Below, one piece after another: positions 24,236 through 34,533 of a stretch of DNA of 64,000 bases. A program made the position numbers and the translations under genes. The notes under the pieces were generated by a model, which worked only from the letters and a program-made list of their open reading frames with translations, was not told the DNA's origin and ran no database searches. The number at the start of each line of letters is the position of its first letter. Within the stretch, counting starts at the first letter, position 1. The stretch spans positions 8,946,036 through 9,010,035 of the forward strand of contig CP136069.1 of the NCBI GenBank assembly GCA_032622095.1, given 5' to 3'. Source of the stretch: Siphonodentalium dalli (Eukaryota > Mollusca > Scaphopoda > Gadilida > Siphonodentaliidae).

Positions 24236-24669
24236 TATTGTATATGATGGAGAGAAACAATATATTCTTAAACATAATTTGTGGAGTTTTTTCTTATGGT
24301 GGCACCTCAATTTCTCCAAAAATAAAAAGCCAAAATACATGTTCTATGGTCTCGTATTCCAAAAACAGTTGTGACAGCTCTTGGCATTGTCGAATCGTTA
24401 CAGAAGTTAATGGATATTGGTCGTCATTGTGATAACTAATCACTCATCGTTAGTTTTGCTGAATATACGTCATCGAGGTTGGTTTGTTGTGTTGGTTATA
24501 ATCTAATGCGATCACCATCCTAGTTGCACCATCTTATTGTATGTCCATTCCTAATTGTCTTTCCCACTGTTTGGAATTAATTTGTTAAGAACCTGTAAAA
24601 TTATGACCCATCCCAACTGCAACCATCACTCATTTTCTAGTAGCATTAACTCAGCGATGTCATACCCAG
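24236..24669. other. No gene recognised
   Basis: Sequence between the 131-bp array and the EGF units; no supported feature. Confidence 0.4.
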
Positions 24670-24783
24670 ACATTGACGAATGTGAATCAATCCTTGCCAA
24701 AACAGAGGAACTTGTACTGACGCTGTTTATTCGTACACAAGTGGATGTGCGTCCGGATACACTATCGCCGACTGTGTAGTATG
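24670..24783 (+). pseudogene. EGF exon 1 (decayed)
   Basis: Aligned to its siblings it lacks one base after the CESx region, which shifts the frame. It has AAAACA in place of AGAACG, an in-frame-type TAG near the end, and TATGTA where the others have the GGTACG donor. The acceptor side (CATACCCAG) is also weakened. It is the leftmost unit, consistent with decay at the array edge. Confidence 0.85.
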
Positions 24784-25198
24784 TACGTTAGCTGATATAG
24801 ATCATGTCCTGAAACGTATACCATTGACTGGCACATGTCCTACTTAAAGGGAATCGCCAAAGAATAAGAAAAAAGTGAATCAGTTAGTCTAACATAAGTT
24901 AGTTTATTTGAAGATAAAAGTTTGACTAATAACACAAGTTAGTCACTCTGACTAAGAAATGTATTCGGACCACTGAACATGAAGTCTGGATGAGACCATA
25001 CCCCCCGGAACCCCAGTCTGGCTACAATCGCAAATGAGTCCAATTCAAGGGGTTGGCTTCTGGCAATGTAAATTGTCATGAGCTTAGCGTTGAATGTTCG
25101 ATTTAAAATACATGATGCTTGCTGTAACTGGCGGTATGGGTTATGAATGCATCCTTAAATTATGTGCTCATCTCTGCATCATTTGTTTACCCTTTCAG

Positions 25199-25312
25199 AC
25201 ATTAACGAATGTGAATCAACTTCTTGCCAGAATGGAGGAACTTGTACTGATGCGGTTAATTCGTACACATGTGCTTGTGCGTCCGGGTACACTGGCGTCG
25301 ACTGTGCAACAG
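25199..25312 (+). CDS. EGF exon 2 (cbEGF)
   Basis: Encodes one EGF module of 38 codons beginning DINEC. Cysteine spacing is C-x4-C-x5-C-x8-C-x-C-x8-C. The calcium-binding D-x-[DN]-[ED]-C start and C-x-D-x4-Y-x-C hydroxylation motif are present. C2-C3 is CQNGGTC, matching the O-fucose sequon C-x4-[ST]-C. C1-C2 is CESTSC, which lacks the Pro/Ala needed for the O-glucose sequon. It ends ...DCAT and its donor is GTACGT. Confidence 0.88.
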
Positions 25313-25727
25313 GTACGTTAGGTGATGTAGATCATGTCCTGAAACGTATACCATTGACTGGCACATGTCCTACTTAAAGGGAATCGCCAAAGAATAAGAA
25401 AAAAGTGAATCAGTTAGTCTAACATAAGTTAGTTTATTTGAAGATAAAAGTTTGACTAATAACACAAGTTAGTCACTCTGACTAAGAAATGTATTCGGAC
25501 CACTGAACATGAAGTCTGGACGAGACCATACCCCCGGAACCCCAGTCTGGCTACAATCGCAAATGAGTCCAATTCAAGGGGTTGGCTTCTGGCAATGTAA
25601 ATTGTCATGAGCTTAGCGTTGAATGTTCGATTTAAAATACATGATGCTTGCTGTAACTGGCGGTATGGGTTATGAATGCATCCTTAAATTATGTGCTCAT
25701 CTCTGCATCATTTGTTTACCCTTTCAG

Positions 25728-25841
25728 ACATTAACGAATGTGAATCAACTTCTTGCCAGAATGGAGGAACTTGTACTGATGCGGTTAATTCGTACACATG
25801 TGCTTGTGCGTCCGGGTACACTGGCGTCGACTGTGCAACAG
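25728..25841 (+). CDS. EGF exon 3 (cbEGF)
   Basis: Same predicted residues as exon 2 (DINEC, CESTSC, ends CAT). It lies exactly 529 bp downstream, and the intron between them is nearly identical to its own, so exons 2 and 3 are a very recent duplicate pair. Confidence 0.88.
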
Positions 25842-26261
25842 GTACGTTAGGTGATGTAGATCATGTCCTGAAACGTATACCATTGACCGGCACATGTCCT
25901 ACTTAATGGGAATCGCCAAAGAATATGAAAAAAGTGAATCAGTTAGTCTAACATAAGTTAGTTTATCTGAGGATAAAAGTTTGACTAATAACACAAGTTA
26001 GTCACTCTGACTAAGAAATGTATTCGGACCACTGAACATTAACTGTGGATGAGTCCATACCCCGGAACCCCAGTCTGGCTACAATCACAAATGAATCCAA
26101 TTCAAGGGGTTGGCTTCTGGCAATGTAAATTGTCATGGGCTTAGCGTTGAATGTTCGATTTAAAATACATGATGTTTGCTGTTGTTGTAACTGGCGGTAT
26201 GGGCTATGAATGCATCCTTAAATTATGCGCTCATCTCTGCATCATCTGTTTACCCTTTCAG

Positions 26262-26375
26262 ACATTGACGAATGCGAATCAACTCCTTGCCAGAACGGAG
26301 GAACTTGTACTGATGCGGTTAATTCGTACACATGTGCTTGTTCGTCTTGGTACACTGGCGCCGACTGTGCATTAG
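26262..26375 (+). CDS. EGF exon 4 (cbEGF, W variant)
   Basis: Begins DIDEC with CESTPC, so both O-glucose and O-fucose sequons are present. The C5-C6 loop reads SSWYTGAD: the usually conserved Gly before Tyr is Trp, which may disturb the C-terminal hairpin. Ends CAL. First exon of the 2,155-bp block. Confidence 0.87.
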   Translation, partial: TLTNANQLLARTEELVLMRLIRTHVLVRLGTLAPTVH

Positions 26376-26805
26376 GTACGTTAGGTGATGTATATCATGT
26401 CCTGAAACGTATACCATTGACCGGCACATGTCCTACTAAATGAGAATCGCCAAAGAATATGAAAAAAGTGAATCAGTTAGTCTAACATAAGTTAGTTTAT
26501 CTGAGGATAAAAGTTTGACTAATAACACAAGTTAGTCACTCTGACTAAGAAATGTATTCGGACCACTCAACATGGAGTCTGGATTAGTCTATACCCCCCG
26601 GAACCCCAGTCTGGCTACAATCACAAATGAGTCCAATTCAAGTGGTTGGCTTCTGGCAATGTAAACTGGCAATTTGCATGCACTTAGCGCTGAATGTTCG
26701 ATTTAAAATAAATTATGTTTGCTGTTGTTGTAACTGGCGGTATGGGACCAAGAATGCATCCTTAAATTATGTGCTCAACTCTGCATCATTTGTTTACCCT
26801 TTCAG

Positions 26806-26919
26806 ACATTGGCGAATGTGAATCAACTCCTTGCCAGAACGGAGGAACTTGTACTGATGCGGTTAATTCGTACACATGTGCTTGTGCGTCCGGGTACACT
26901 GGCGTCGACTGTGCAACAG
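26806..26919 (+). CDS. EGF exon 5 (non-calcium type)
   Basis: Begins DIGEC: Gly replaces an Asp/Asn calcium ligand, so this module probably binds calcium poorly. CESTPC and CQNGGTC sequons are intact; ends CAT. Confidence 0.87.
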
Positions 26920-27334
26920 GTACGTTAGGTGATGTATATCATGTCCTGAAACGTATACCATTGACCGGCACATGTCCTACTTAATGGGAATCGCCGAAGA
27001 ATATGAAAAAGGTGAATCAGTTAGTCTAACATAAGTTAGTTTATTTGAGGATAAAAGTTTGCATAATAACACAAGTTAGTCACTCTGACTAAGAAATGTA
27101 TTCGGACCACTGAACATGAAGTCTGGATGACTCCATACCCCCGGAAACCCAGTCTGGCTACAATCACAAATGAGTCCAATTCAAGGGGTTGGCTTCTGGC
27201 AATGTAAATTGTCATGAGCTTAGCGTTCAATGTTCGATTTAAAATACATGATGCTTGCTGTAACTGGCGGTATGGGCTATGAATGCATCCTTAAATTATG
27301 TGCTCATTTCTGCATCATTTGTTTACCCTTTCAG

Positions 27335-27448
27335 ACATTCACGAATGTGAATCAACTTCTTGTCAGAATGGAGGAACTTGTACTGATGCGGTTAATTCGT
27401 ACACATGTGCTTGTGCGTCCGGATACACTGGCGTCGACTGTGCAACAG
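27335..27448 (+). CDS. EGF exon 6 (non-calcium type)
   Basis: Begins DIHEC (His at a calcium-ligand position) and has CESTSC, so it loses both the calcium consensus and the O-glucose sequon. O-fucose and hydroxylation motifs remain; ends CAT. Confidence 0.87.
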
Positions 27449-27882
27449 GTACGTTAGGTGATGTAGATCATGTCCTGAAACGTATACCATTGACCGGCAC
27501 ATGTCCTACTTAATGGGAATCGCCAAAGAATATGAAAAAAGTGAATCAGTTAGTCTAACATAAGTTAGTTTATCTGAGGATAAAAGTTTGACTAATGACA
27601 CAAGTTAGTCACTCTGACTAAGAAATGTATTTGGACCATTCAACATGGAGTCTGGATTAGTCTAGACCACCCCCCCGGAACCCCAGTCTGGCTACAATCA
27701 CAAATGAGTCCAATTCAAGTGGTTAGCTTCTGGCAATGTAAACTGGCAATTTGCATGCACTTAGCGCTGAATGTTCGATATAAAATAAATTATGTTTGCT
27801 GTTGTTGTAACTGGCGGTATGGGACCAAGAATGCATCCTTAAAGTATGTGCTCAACTCTGCATCATTTGTTTACCCTTTCAG

Positions 27883-27996
27883 ACATTGACGATTGTGAAT
27901 CAACTCCTTGCCAGAACGGAGGAACTTGTACTGATGCGGTTAATTCGTACACATGTGCTTGTGCGTCCGGGTACACTGGCGTCGACTGTGCATTAG
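27883..27996 (+). CDS. EGF exon 7 (cbEGF, DIDDC)
   Basis: Begins DIDDC, still compatible with the calcium-binding pattern, with CESTPC and CQNGGTC. Ends CAL. Last exon of the first 2,155-bp block. Confidence 0.87.
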   Translation, partial: TLTIVNQLLARTEELVLMRLIRTHVLVRPGTLASTVH

Positions 27997-28416
27997 GTAC
28001 GTTAGGTGATGTATATCATGTCCTGAAACATATACCATTGACCGGCACATGTCCTACTTAATGGGAATCGCCGAAGAATATTAAAAAGGTGAATCAGTTA
28101 GTCTAACATAAGTTAGTTTATCTGAGGATAAAAGTTTGACTAATAACACAAGTTAGTCACTCTGACTAAGAAATGTATTCGGACCACTGAACATTAACTG
28201 TGGATGAGTCCATACCCCGGAACCCCAGTCTGGCTACAATCACAAATGAATCCAATTCAAGGGGTTGGCTTCTGGCAATGTAAATTGTCATGGGCTTAGC
28301 GTTGAATGTTCGATTTAAAATACATGATGTTTGCTGTTGTTGTAACTGGCGGTATGGGCTATGAATGCATCCTTAAATTATGCGCTCATCTCTGCATCAT
28401 CTGTTTACCCTTTCAG

Positions 28417-28530
28417 ACATTGACGAATGCGAATCAACTCCTTGCCAGAACGGAGGAACTTGTACTGATGCGGTTAATTCGTACACATGTGCTTGTTCGT
28501 CTTGGTACACTGGCGCCGACTGTGCATTAG
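28417..28530 (+). CDS. EGF exon 8 (copy of exon 4)
   Basis: Identical predicted residues to exon 4, including the rare SSWYTGAD loop, at an offset of exactly 2,155 bp. Confidence 0.87.
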   Translation, partial: TLTNANQLLARTEELVLMRLIRTHVLVRLGTLAPTVH

Positions 28531-28960
28531 GTACGTTAGGTGATGTATATCATGTCCTGAAACGTATACCATTGACCGGCACATGTCCTACTAAATGAGA
28601 ATCGCCAAAGAATATGAAAAAAGTGAATCAGTTAGTCTAACATAAGTTAGTTTATCTGAGGATAAAAGTTTGACTAATAACACAAGTTAGTCACTCTGAC
28701 TAAGAAATGTATTCGGACCACTCAACATGGAGTCTGGATTAGTCTATACCCCCCGGAACCCCAGTCTGGCTACAATCACAAATGAGTCCAATTCAAGTGG
28801 TTGGCTTCTGGCAATGTAAACTGGCAATTTGCATGCACTTAGCGCTGAATGTTCGATTTAAAATAAATTATGTTTGCTGTTGTTGTAACTGGCGGTATGG
28901 GACCAAGAATGCATCCTTAAATTATGTGCTCAACTCTGCATCATTTGTTTACCCTTTCAG

Positions 28961-29074
28961 ACATTGGCGAATGTGAATCAACTCCTTGCCAGAACGGAGG
29001 AACTTGTACTGATGCGGTTAATTCGTACACATGTGCTTGTGCGTCCGGGTACACTGGCGTCGACTGTGCAACAG
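28961..29074 (+). CDS. EGF exon 9 (copy of exon 5)
   Basis: DIGEC start as in exon 5, offset exactly 2,155 bp. Confidence 0.87.
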
Positions 29075-29489
29075 GTACGTTAGGTGATGTATATCATGTC
29101 CTGAAACGTATACCATTGACCGGCACATGTCCTACTTAATGGGAATCGCCGAAGAATATGAAAAAGGTGAATCAGTTAGTCTAACATAAGTTAGTTTATT
29201 TGAGGATAAAAGTTTGCATAATAACACAAGTTAGTCACTCTGACTAAGAAATGTATTCGGACCACTGAACATGAAGTCTGGATGACTCCATACCCCCGGA
29301 AACCCAGTCTGGCTACAATCACAAATGAGTCCAATTCAAGGGGTTGGCTTCTGGCAATGTAAATTGTCATGAGCTTAGCGTTCAATGTTCGATTTAAAAT
29401 ACATGATGCTTGCTGTAACTGGCGGTATGGGCTATGAATGCATCCTTAAATTATGTGCTCATTTCTGCATCATTTGTTTACCCTTTCAG

Positions 29490-29603
29490 ACATTCACGAA
29501 TGTGAATCAACTTCTTGTCAGAATGGAGGAACTTGTACTGATGCGGTTAATTCGTACACATGTGCTTGTGCGTCCGGATACACTGGCGTCGACTGTGCAA
29601 CAG
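29490..29603 (+). CDS. EGF exon 10 (copy of exon 6)
   Basis: DIHEC and CESTSC as in exon 6, offset exactly 2,155 bp. Confidence 0.87.
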
Positions 29604-30038
29604 GTACGTTAGGTGATGTAGATCATGTCCTGAAACGTATACCATTGACCGGCACATGTCCTACTTAATGGGAATCGCCAAAGAATATGAAAAAAGTGAA
29701 TCAGTTAGTCTAACATAAGTTAGTTTATCTGAGGATAAAAGTTTGACTAATGACACAAGTTAGTCACTCTGACTAAGAAATGTATTTGGACCATTCAACA
29801 TGGAGTCTGGATTAGTCTAGACCCCCCCCCCCGGAACCCCAGTCTGGCTACAATCACAAATGAGTCCAATTCAAGTGGTTAGCTTCTGGCAATGTAAACT
29901 GGCAATTTGCATGCACTTAGCGCTGAATGTTCGATATAAAATAAATTATGTTTGCTGTTGTTGTAACTGGCGGTATGGGACCAAGAATGCATCCTTAAAG
30001 TATGTGCTCAACTCTGCATCATTTGTTTACCCTTTCAG

Positions 30039-30152
30039 ACATTGACGATTGTGAATCAACTCCTTGCCAGAACGGAGGAACTTGTAATGATGCGGTTAAT
30101 TCGTACACATGTGCTTGTGCGTCCGGGTACACTGGCGTCGACTGTGCATTAG
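30039..30152 (+). CDS. EGF exon 11 (copy of exon 7, one change)
   Basis: As exon 7 (DIDDC, CESTPC), offset 2,156 bp. One C-to-A change turns CTDAVNSY into CNDAVNSY; the C-x-D-x4-Y-x-C motif is kept. The extra base of offset comes from a longer C run in the preceding intron. Confidence 0.87.
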   Translation, partial: TLTIVNQLLARTEELVMMRLIRTHVLVRPGTLASTVH

Positions 30153-30571
30153 GTACGTTAGGTGATGTATATCATGTCCTGAAACATATACCATTGACCG
30201 GCACATGTCCTACTTAATGGGAATCGCCGAAGAATATTAAAAAGGTGAATCAGTTAGTCTAACATAAGTTAGTTTATCTGAGGATAAAAGTTTGACTAAT
30301 AACACAAGTTAGTCACTCTGACTAAGAAATGTATTCGGACCACTGAACATTAACTGTGGATGAGTCCATACCCCGGAACCCCAGTCTGGCTACAATCACA
30401 AATGAGTCCAATTCAAGGGGTTGGCTTCTGGCAATGTAAATTGTCATGGGCTTAGCGTTGAATGTTCGATTTCAAATACATGATGTTTGCTGTTGTTGTA
30501 ACTGGCGGTATGGCTATGAATGCATCCTTAAATTATGCGCTCATCTCTGCATCATCTGTTTACCCTTTCAG

Positions 30572-30685
30572 ACATTCACGAATGCGAATCAACTCCTTGC
30601 CAGAACGGAGGAACTTGTACTGATGCGGTTAATTCGTACACATGTGCTTGTGCGTCCGGGTACACTGGCGTCGACTGTGCATTAG
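30572..30685 (+). CDS. EGF exon 12
   Basis: Begins DIHEC but has CESTPC and a normal SGYTGVD loop, so it mixes features of the exon 6 and exon 4 types. Its donor is GTAAGT, the only one in the array matching the strongest donor consensus. Ends CAL. Confidence 0.87.
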   Translation, partial: TFTNANQLLARTEELVLMRLIRTHVLVRPGTLASTVH

Positions 30686-31121
30686 GTAAGTTAGGTGATG
30701 TAGATCATGTCCTGAAACGTATACCATTGACCGGCACATGTCCTACTTAATGGGAATCGCCAAAGAATATGAAAAAAGTGAATCAGTTAGTCTAACATAA
30801 GTTAGTTTATCTGAGGATAAAAGTTTGACTAATAACACAAGTTAGTCACTCTGACTAAGAAATGTATTCGGACCACTCAACATGGAGTCTGGATTAGTCT
30901 AGACCCCCCCCCCCCCGAACCCCAGTCTGGCTACAATCACAAATGAGTCCAATTCAAGTGGTTAGCTTCTGGCAATGTAAACTGGCAATTTGCATGCACT
31001 TAGCGCTGAATGTTCGATTTAAAATAAATTATGTTTGCTGTTGTTGTAACTGGCGGTATGGGACCAAGAATGCATCCTTAAAGTATGTGCTCAACTCTGC
31101 ATCATTTGTTTACCCTTTCAG

Positions 31122-31235
31122 ACATTGACGATTGTGAATCAACTCCTTGCCAGAACGGAGGAACTTGTACTGATGCGGTTAATTCGTACACATGTGCTTG
31201 TGCGTCCGGGTACACTGGCGTCGACTGTGCATTAG
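31122..31235 (+). CDS. EGF exon 13
   Basis: DIDDC type like exons 7 and 11, with intact CESTPC and CQNGGTC; ends CAL. Its flanking intron resembles that of exon 14, suggesting a local duplication of the DIDDC unit. Confidence 0.87.
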   Translation, partial: TLTIVNQLLARTEELVLMRLIRTHVLVRPGTLASTVH

Positions 31236-31666
31236 GTACGTTAGGTGATGTATATCATGTCCTGAAACATATACCATTGACCGACACATGTCCTACTTAA
31301 TGGGAATCGCCGAAGAATATTAAAAAGGTGAATCAGTTAGTCTAACATAAGTTAGTTTATCTGAGGATAAAAGTTTGACTAATAACACAAGTTAGTCACT
31401 CTGACTAAGAAATGTATTCGGACCACTCAACATGGAGTCTGTATTAGTCTAGACCCCCCGGCACCCCAGTCTAGCTACAATCACAAATGAGTCCAATTCA
31501 AGGGGTTGGCTTCTTGCAATGTAAACTGGCAATTTGGCATGCACTTAGCGTTGAATGTTCGATTTAAAATAAATTATGTTTGCTGTTGTTGTAACTGGCG
31601 GCATGGGACCAAGAATGCATCCTTAAAGTATGTGCTCAACTCTGCATCATTTGTTTACCCTTTCAG

Positions 31667-31780
31667 ACATTGACGATTGTGAATCAACTCCTTGCCAGAA
31701 CGGAGGAACTTGTACTGATGCGGTTAATTCGTACACATGTGCTTGTGCGTCCGGGTACACTGGCGTCGACTGTGCATTAG
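31667..31780 (+). CDS. EGF exon 14
   Basis: DIDDC type with the same predicted residues as exon 13, 545 bp downstream. The intron that follows carries the 592-bp TTAA element. Confidence 0.87.
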   Translation, partial: TLTIVNQLLARTEELVLMRLIRTHVLVRPGTLASTVH

Positions 31781-31845
31781 GTACGTTAGGTGATGTATAT
31801 CATGTCCTGAAACGTATACCATTGACCGGCACATGTCCTACTTAA

Positions 31846-32437
31846 AGGGGTACTGTACCCAAGATGTTGTTGTTGGTTTCTATAATCCCCGAGTCGGAGA
31901 ATAAGGTAACAACTTTTCCATTTTTTGAAAGTATGTTGAGTACGAAGTATTGTTACGGATGGCAAATTTACCGGAATGCAAAAATACAAATTGTCGTTGT
32001 CGAGTAATTTTTGTAAAGTTTTCAACCAAATGAATCAAATAAACATTATATTATATGCTTAGTAGTCCCATATACTCATTTAAGTTAGTGTACCGTCACT
32101 AGTCAATGAGTGGCTTGGGTTTTCTCCCCGTATAAGCATAATGTTTCAAACGATCGTGTGTGCAATTGTTTTCCTAATCCAGTATCCCTCAATTATAATT
32201 TGATTACGTTTTGTACACGGAAATTCGAATTTTAAGAGACGCCATTTTATGGCTGGAGCCATAAAATCAATTTATATTAAATTATTAACTTTTAAATTAT
32301 AAAATTTTAAGATAGCCTATTAACCTGAGCGTTTACAGAATACATCTTCGACTCGAATTACTTATATTTCTATATAGTATCGATAATAGATCGTTGTTAT
32401 CACCGGGAATTTATTGAAAATGGCGTACAGTACCCCT
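31846..32437. mobile_element. 592-bp non-autonomous element with TTAA target duplication
   Basis: TTAA occurs at 31,842-31,845 and 32,438-32,441. The element begins AGGGGTACTGTACCC and ends GTACAGTACCCCT, an inverted match of about 13 bp. Sibling introns read CCTACTTAATGGG without it, so the empty site is known. TTAA specificity is typical of piggyBac-type transposases. The interior is AT-rich with no transposase, so it depends on a partner elsewhere. Confidence 0.85.
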
Positions 32438-32808
32438 TTAATGGGAATCGCCAAAGAATATGAAAAAAAGTGAATCAGTTAGTCTAACATAAGTTAGTTT
32501 ATCTGGTGATACAAGTTTGACTAATAACACAAGTTAGTCACTCTGACTAAGAAATGTATTCGGACCACTCAACATGGAGTCTGGATTAGTCTAGACCCCC
32601 CGGAAACCCAGTCTGGCTACAATCACAAATGAGTCCAATTTATGTGGTTGGCTTCTGGCAATGTAAACTGGCAATTTGGCATGCACTTAGCGTTGAATGT
32701 TCGATTTAAAATAAATTAGGTTTGCTGTTGTTGTAACTGGCGGTATGGGACCAAGAATGCATCCTTAAAGTATGTGCTCAACTCTGCATCATTTGTTTAC
32801 CCTTTCAG

Positions 32809-32922
32809 ACATTGACGAATGTGAATCAACTCCTTGCCAGAACGGAGGAACTTGTACTGATGCGGTTAATTCGTACACATGTGCTTGTGCGTCCGGGTAC
32901 ACTGGCGTCGACTGTGCAACAG
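32809..32922 (+). CDS. EGF exon 15 (cbEGF)
   Basis: DIDEC, CESTPC, CQNGGTC, SGYTGVD; ends CAT. All calcium, hydroxylation, O-glucose and O-fucose consensus residues are present, so it is close to the family consensus. Confidence 0.88.
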
Positions 32923-33338
32923 GTACGTTAGGTGATGTATATCATGTCCTGAAACATATACCATTGACCGACACATGTCCTACTTAATGGGAATCGCCAA
33001 AGAATATGAAAAAGGTGAATCAGTTAGTCTAACATAAGTTAGTTTATTTGAGGATAAAAGTTTGACTAATAACACAAGTTAGTCACTCTTACTAAGAAAT
33101 GTATTCGGACCACTGAACATGAAGTCTGGATGAGTCCATACCTTCACGGAACCCCAGTCTGGCTACAATAACAAATGAGTCCAATTCAAGTGGTTGGCTT
33201 CTGGCTATGTAAATTGTCGTGAGCTTAGCGTTGAATGTTCCATTAAAATACATGATGCTTGCTGTAACTGGTGGGATGGGCTATGAATGCATCCTTAAAT
33301 TATGTGCTCATCTCTGCATCATTTGTTTACCCTTTCAG

Positions 33339-33452
33339 ACATTGACGAATGTGAATCAACTCCTTGCCAGAACGGAGGAACTTGTACTGATGCGGTTAAT
33401 TCGTACACATGTGCTTGTGCATCCGGATACACTGGCGTCGACTGTGCATTAG
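33339..33452 (+). CDS. EGF exon 16 (cbEGF)
   Basis: DIDEC with all sequons intact; ends CAL. Differs from exon 15 mainly by synonymous changes and the CAL ending. Confidence 0.88.
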   Translation, partial: TLTNVNQLLARTEELVLMRLIRTHVLVHPDTLASTVH

Positions 33453-33883
33453 GTACGTTAGGTGATGTATATCATGTCCTGAAACATATACCATTGACCG
33501 GCACATGTCCTACTTAATGGGAATCGCCAAAGAATATGAAAAAGGTGAATCAGTTAGTCTAACATAAGTTAGTTTATTTGAGGATAACAGTTTGACTAAT
33601 AACACAAGTTAGTCACTCTGACTAAGAAATGTATTCGGACCACTGAACATGAAGTCTGGATGAGTCCATACCCCCCGGAACCCCAGTCTGGCTACAATAA
33701 CAAATGAGTCCAATTCAAGTGATTGGCTTCTGGCAATGTAAACTGGCAATTTGGCATGCACTTAGCGTTGAATGTTCGATTTAAACTAAATTATGTTTGC
33801 TGTTGTTGTAACTGGCGGTATGGGACCAAGAATGCATCCTTAAATTATGTGCTCAACTCTGCATCATTTGTTTAACCTTTCAG

Positions 33884-33997
33884 ACATTGACGAATGTGAA
33901 TCAACTCCTTGCCAGAACGGAGGAACTTGTACTGACGCGGTTAGTTCGTACACATGTGCTTGTGCATCCCGGTACGATGGCGCCGACTGTGAAATAG
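33884..33997 (+). CDS. EGF exon 17 (most diverged intact copy)
   Basis: DIDEC and CESTPC/CQNGGTC are kept, but the module has VSSY in place of VNSY, ASRYDGAD in the last loop and ends CEI, more like classical Notch/fibropellin EGFs. Its acceptor tract is TTTAACCTTTCAG. Downstream intron similarity stops soon after 34,010, so this is the right edge of the array, perhaps close to the ancestral exon. Confidence 0.88.
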   Translation, partial: TLTNVNQLLARTEELVLTRLVRTHVLVHPGTMAPTVK

Positions 33998-34077
33998 GTA
34001 CGTTAGCTGATGTAGATGATGTCATGAATCTGTACAGTGGCTATTGTGTAGGGTCGCTAAATGTCAATTAGTGACAG

Positions 34078-34500
34078 AATCATTTACTTTGTGATACAAG
34101 CATGAAATTTCCCATAAATGATCAATGTCATCAACTGAACATGTTTTCCGACAAATCAATCAGAATGGTCGACAGATTCAAAATGGCCGCAATTTTAATC
34201 AAATTGACCGCGGTTTTTATCTTGTGCTCAACATATACGATATATCAAACATATTTACGTTCAGTATTTGTCACATGAGTTGTATGCTTAAAATCTTTTA
34301 AAAAGAGTAAAAATCTGAAAAATCGCTCACTATGTGATACCAGCATGAAATTTGACACGAATGATCAGTGTAAAGTACTGAATAATAACTCTGATCAAAC
34401 AGTCAGCAGGATTAGACAGATTCAAAATGGACACCATTTTCTGCTTGTGTTCAACATATAAGATATATCAGTTCGTTTTAGATCTTTTATGGTTGTCACA
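34078..34500 (+). repeat. ~244-bp imperfect direct repeat, 2 copies
   Basis: ACTTTGTGATACAAGCATGA at 34,088 aligns with ACTATGTGATACCAGCATGA at 34,332. The similarity continues through ATGATCA.TGT, ACAGATTCAAAATGG and CTTGTG.TCAACATAT. It lies between the EGF array and the Polinton. Confidence 0.75.
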
Positions 34501-34533
34501 TGAATTTAGAAAAATTTATATCGAGGTTGAGTT

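Larger units (their letters stand above)
25935..30244 (+). repeat. 2,155-bp four-exon block in tandem duplicate
   Basis: Bases ~25,935-28,089 and ~28,090-30,244 are almost identical over four exons and their introns: offsets are 2,155 bp for three exons and 2,156 for the fourth. Differences noticed are a longer C run in copy 2 and one substitution in exon 11. A third, partial and slightly diverged copy seems to start at about 30,245 and include exon 12. Confidence 0.92.
24670..33997 (+). repeat. Tandem EGF-exon array (17 units)
   Basis: Seventeen units of mostly 529-550 bp each contain one 114-bp exon plus conserved intron. Exon starts: 24670 (decayed), 25199, 25728, 26262, 26806, 27335, 27883, 28417, 28961, 29490, 30039, 30572, 31122, 31667, 32809, 33339 and 33884. 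Acceptors read TTTACCCTTTCAG and donors GGTACGTTAG. Every exon begins with the last two bases of a codon and ends with the first base, so all are phase 1-1 and can be joined or skipped without changing frame. Joining gives C6-A-[TL]-D-I-x-[ED]-C1, the normal spacing between tandem calcium-binding EGFs. The host protein is probably extracellular or single-pass membrane; its ends are outside the window. Confidence 0.9.

Noticed and set aside
25162-25377. Treating each EGF unit as a separate 71-codon gene starting ATGTGCTC and ending CPT-stop
   Set aside because: The upstream part is a polypyrimidine acceptor tract and the downstream part follows a GTACGT donor. Exon joining reproduces standard EGF spacing, so these are exons, not single-exon genes.
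25094-33452. Repeated ~75-codon frames overlapping each EGF exon in another phase (MFDLKYMM..., ending in LASTVQQVR-like residues)
   Set aside because: They are out-of-phase readings of the same exon plus intron, copied with the unit. The EGF phase has six cysteines and splice sites; this one has none.
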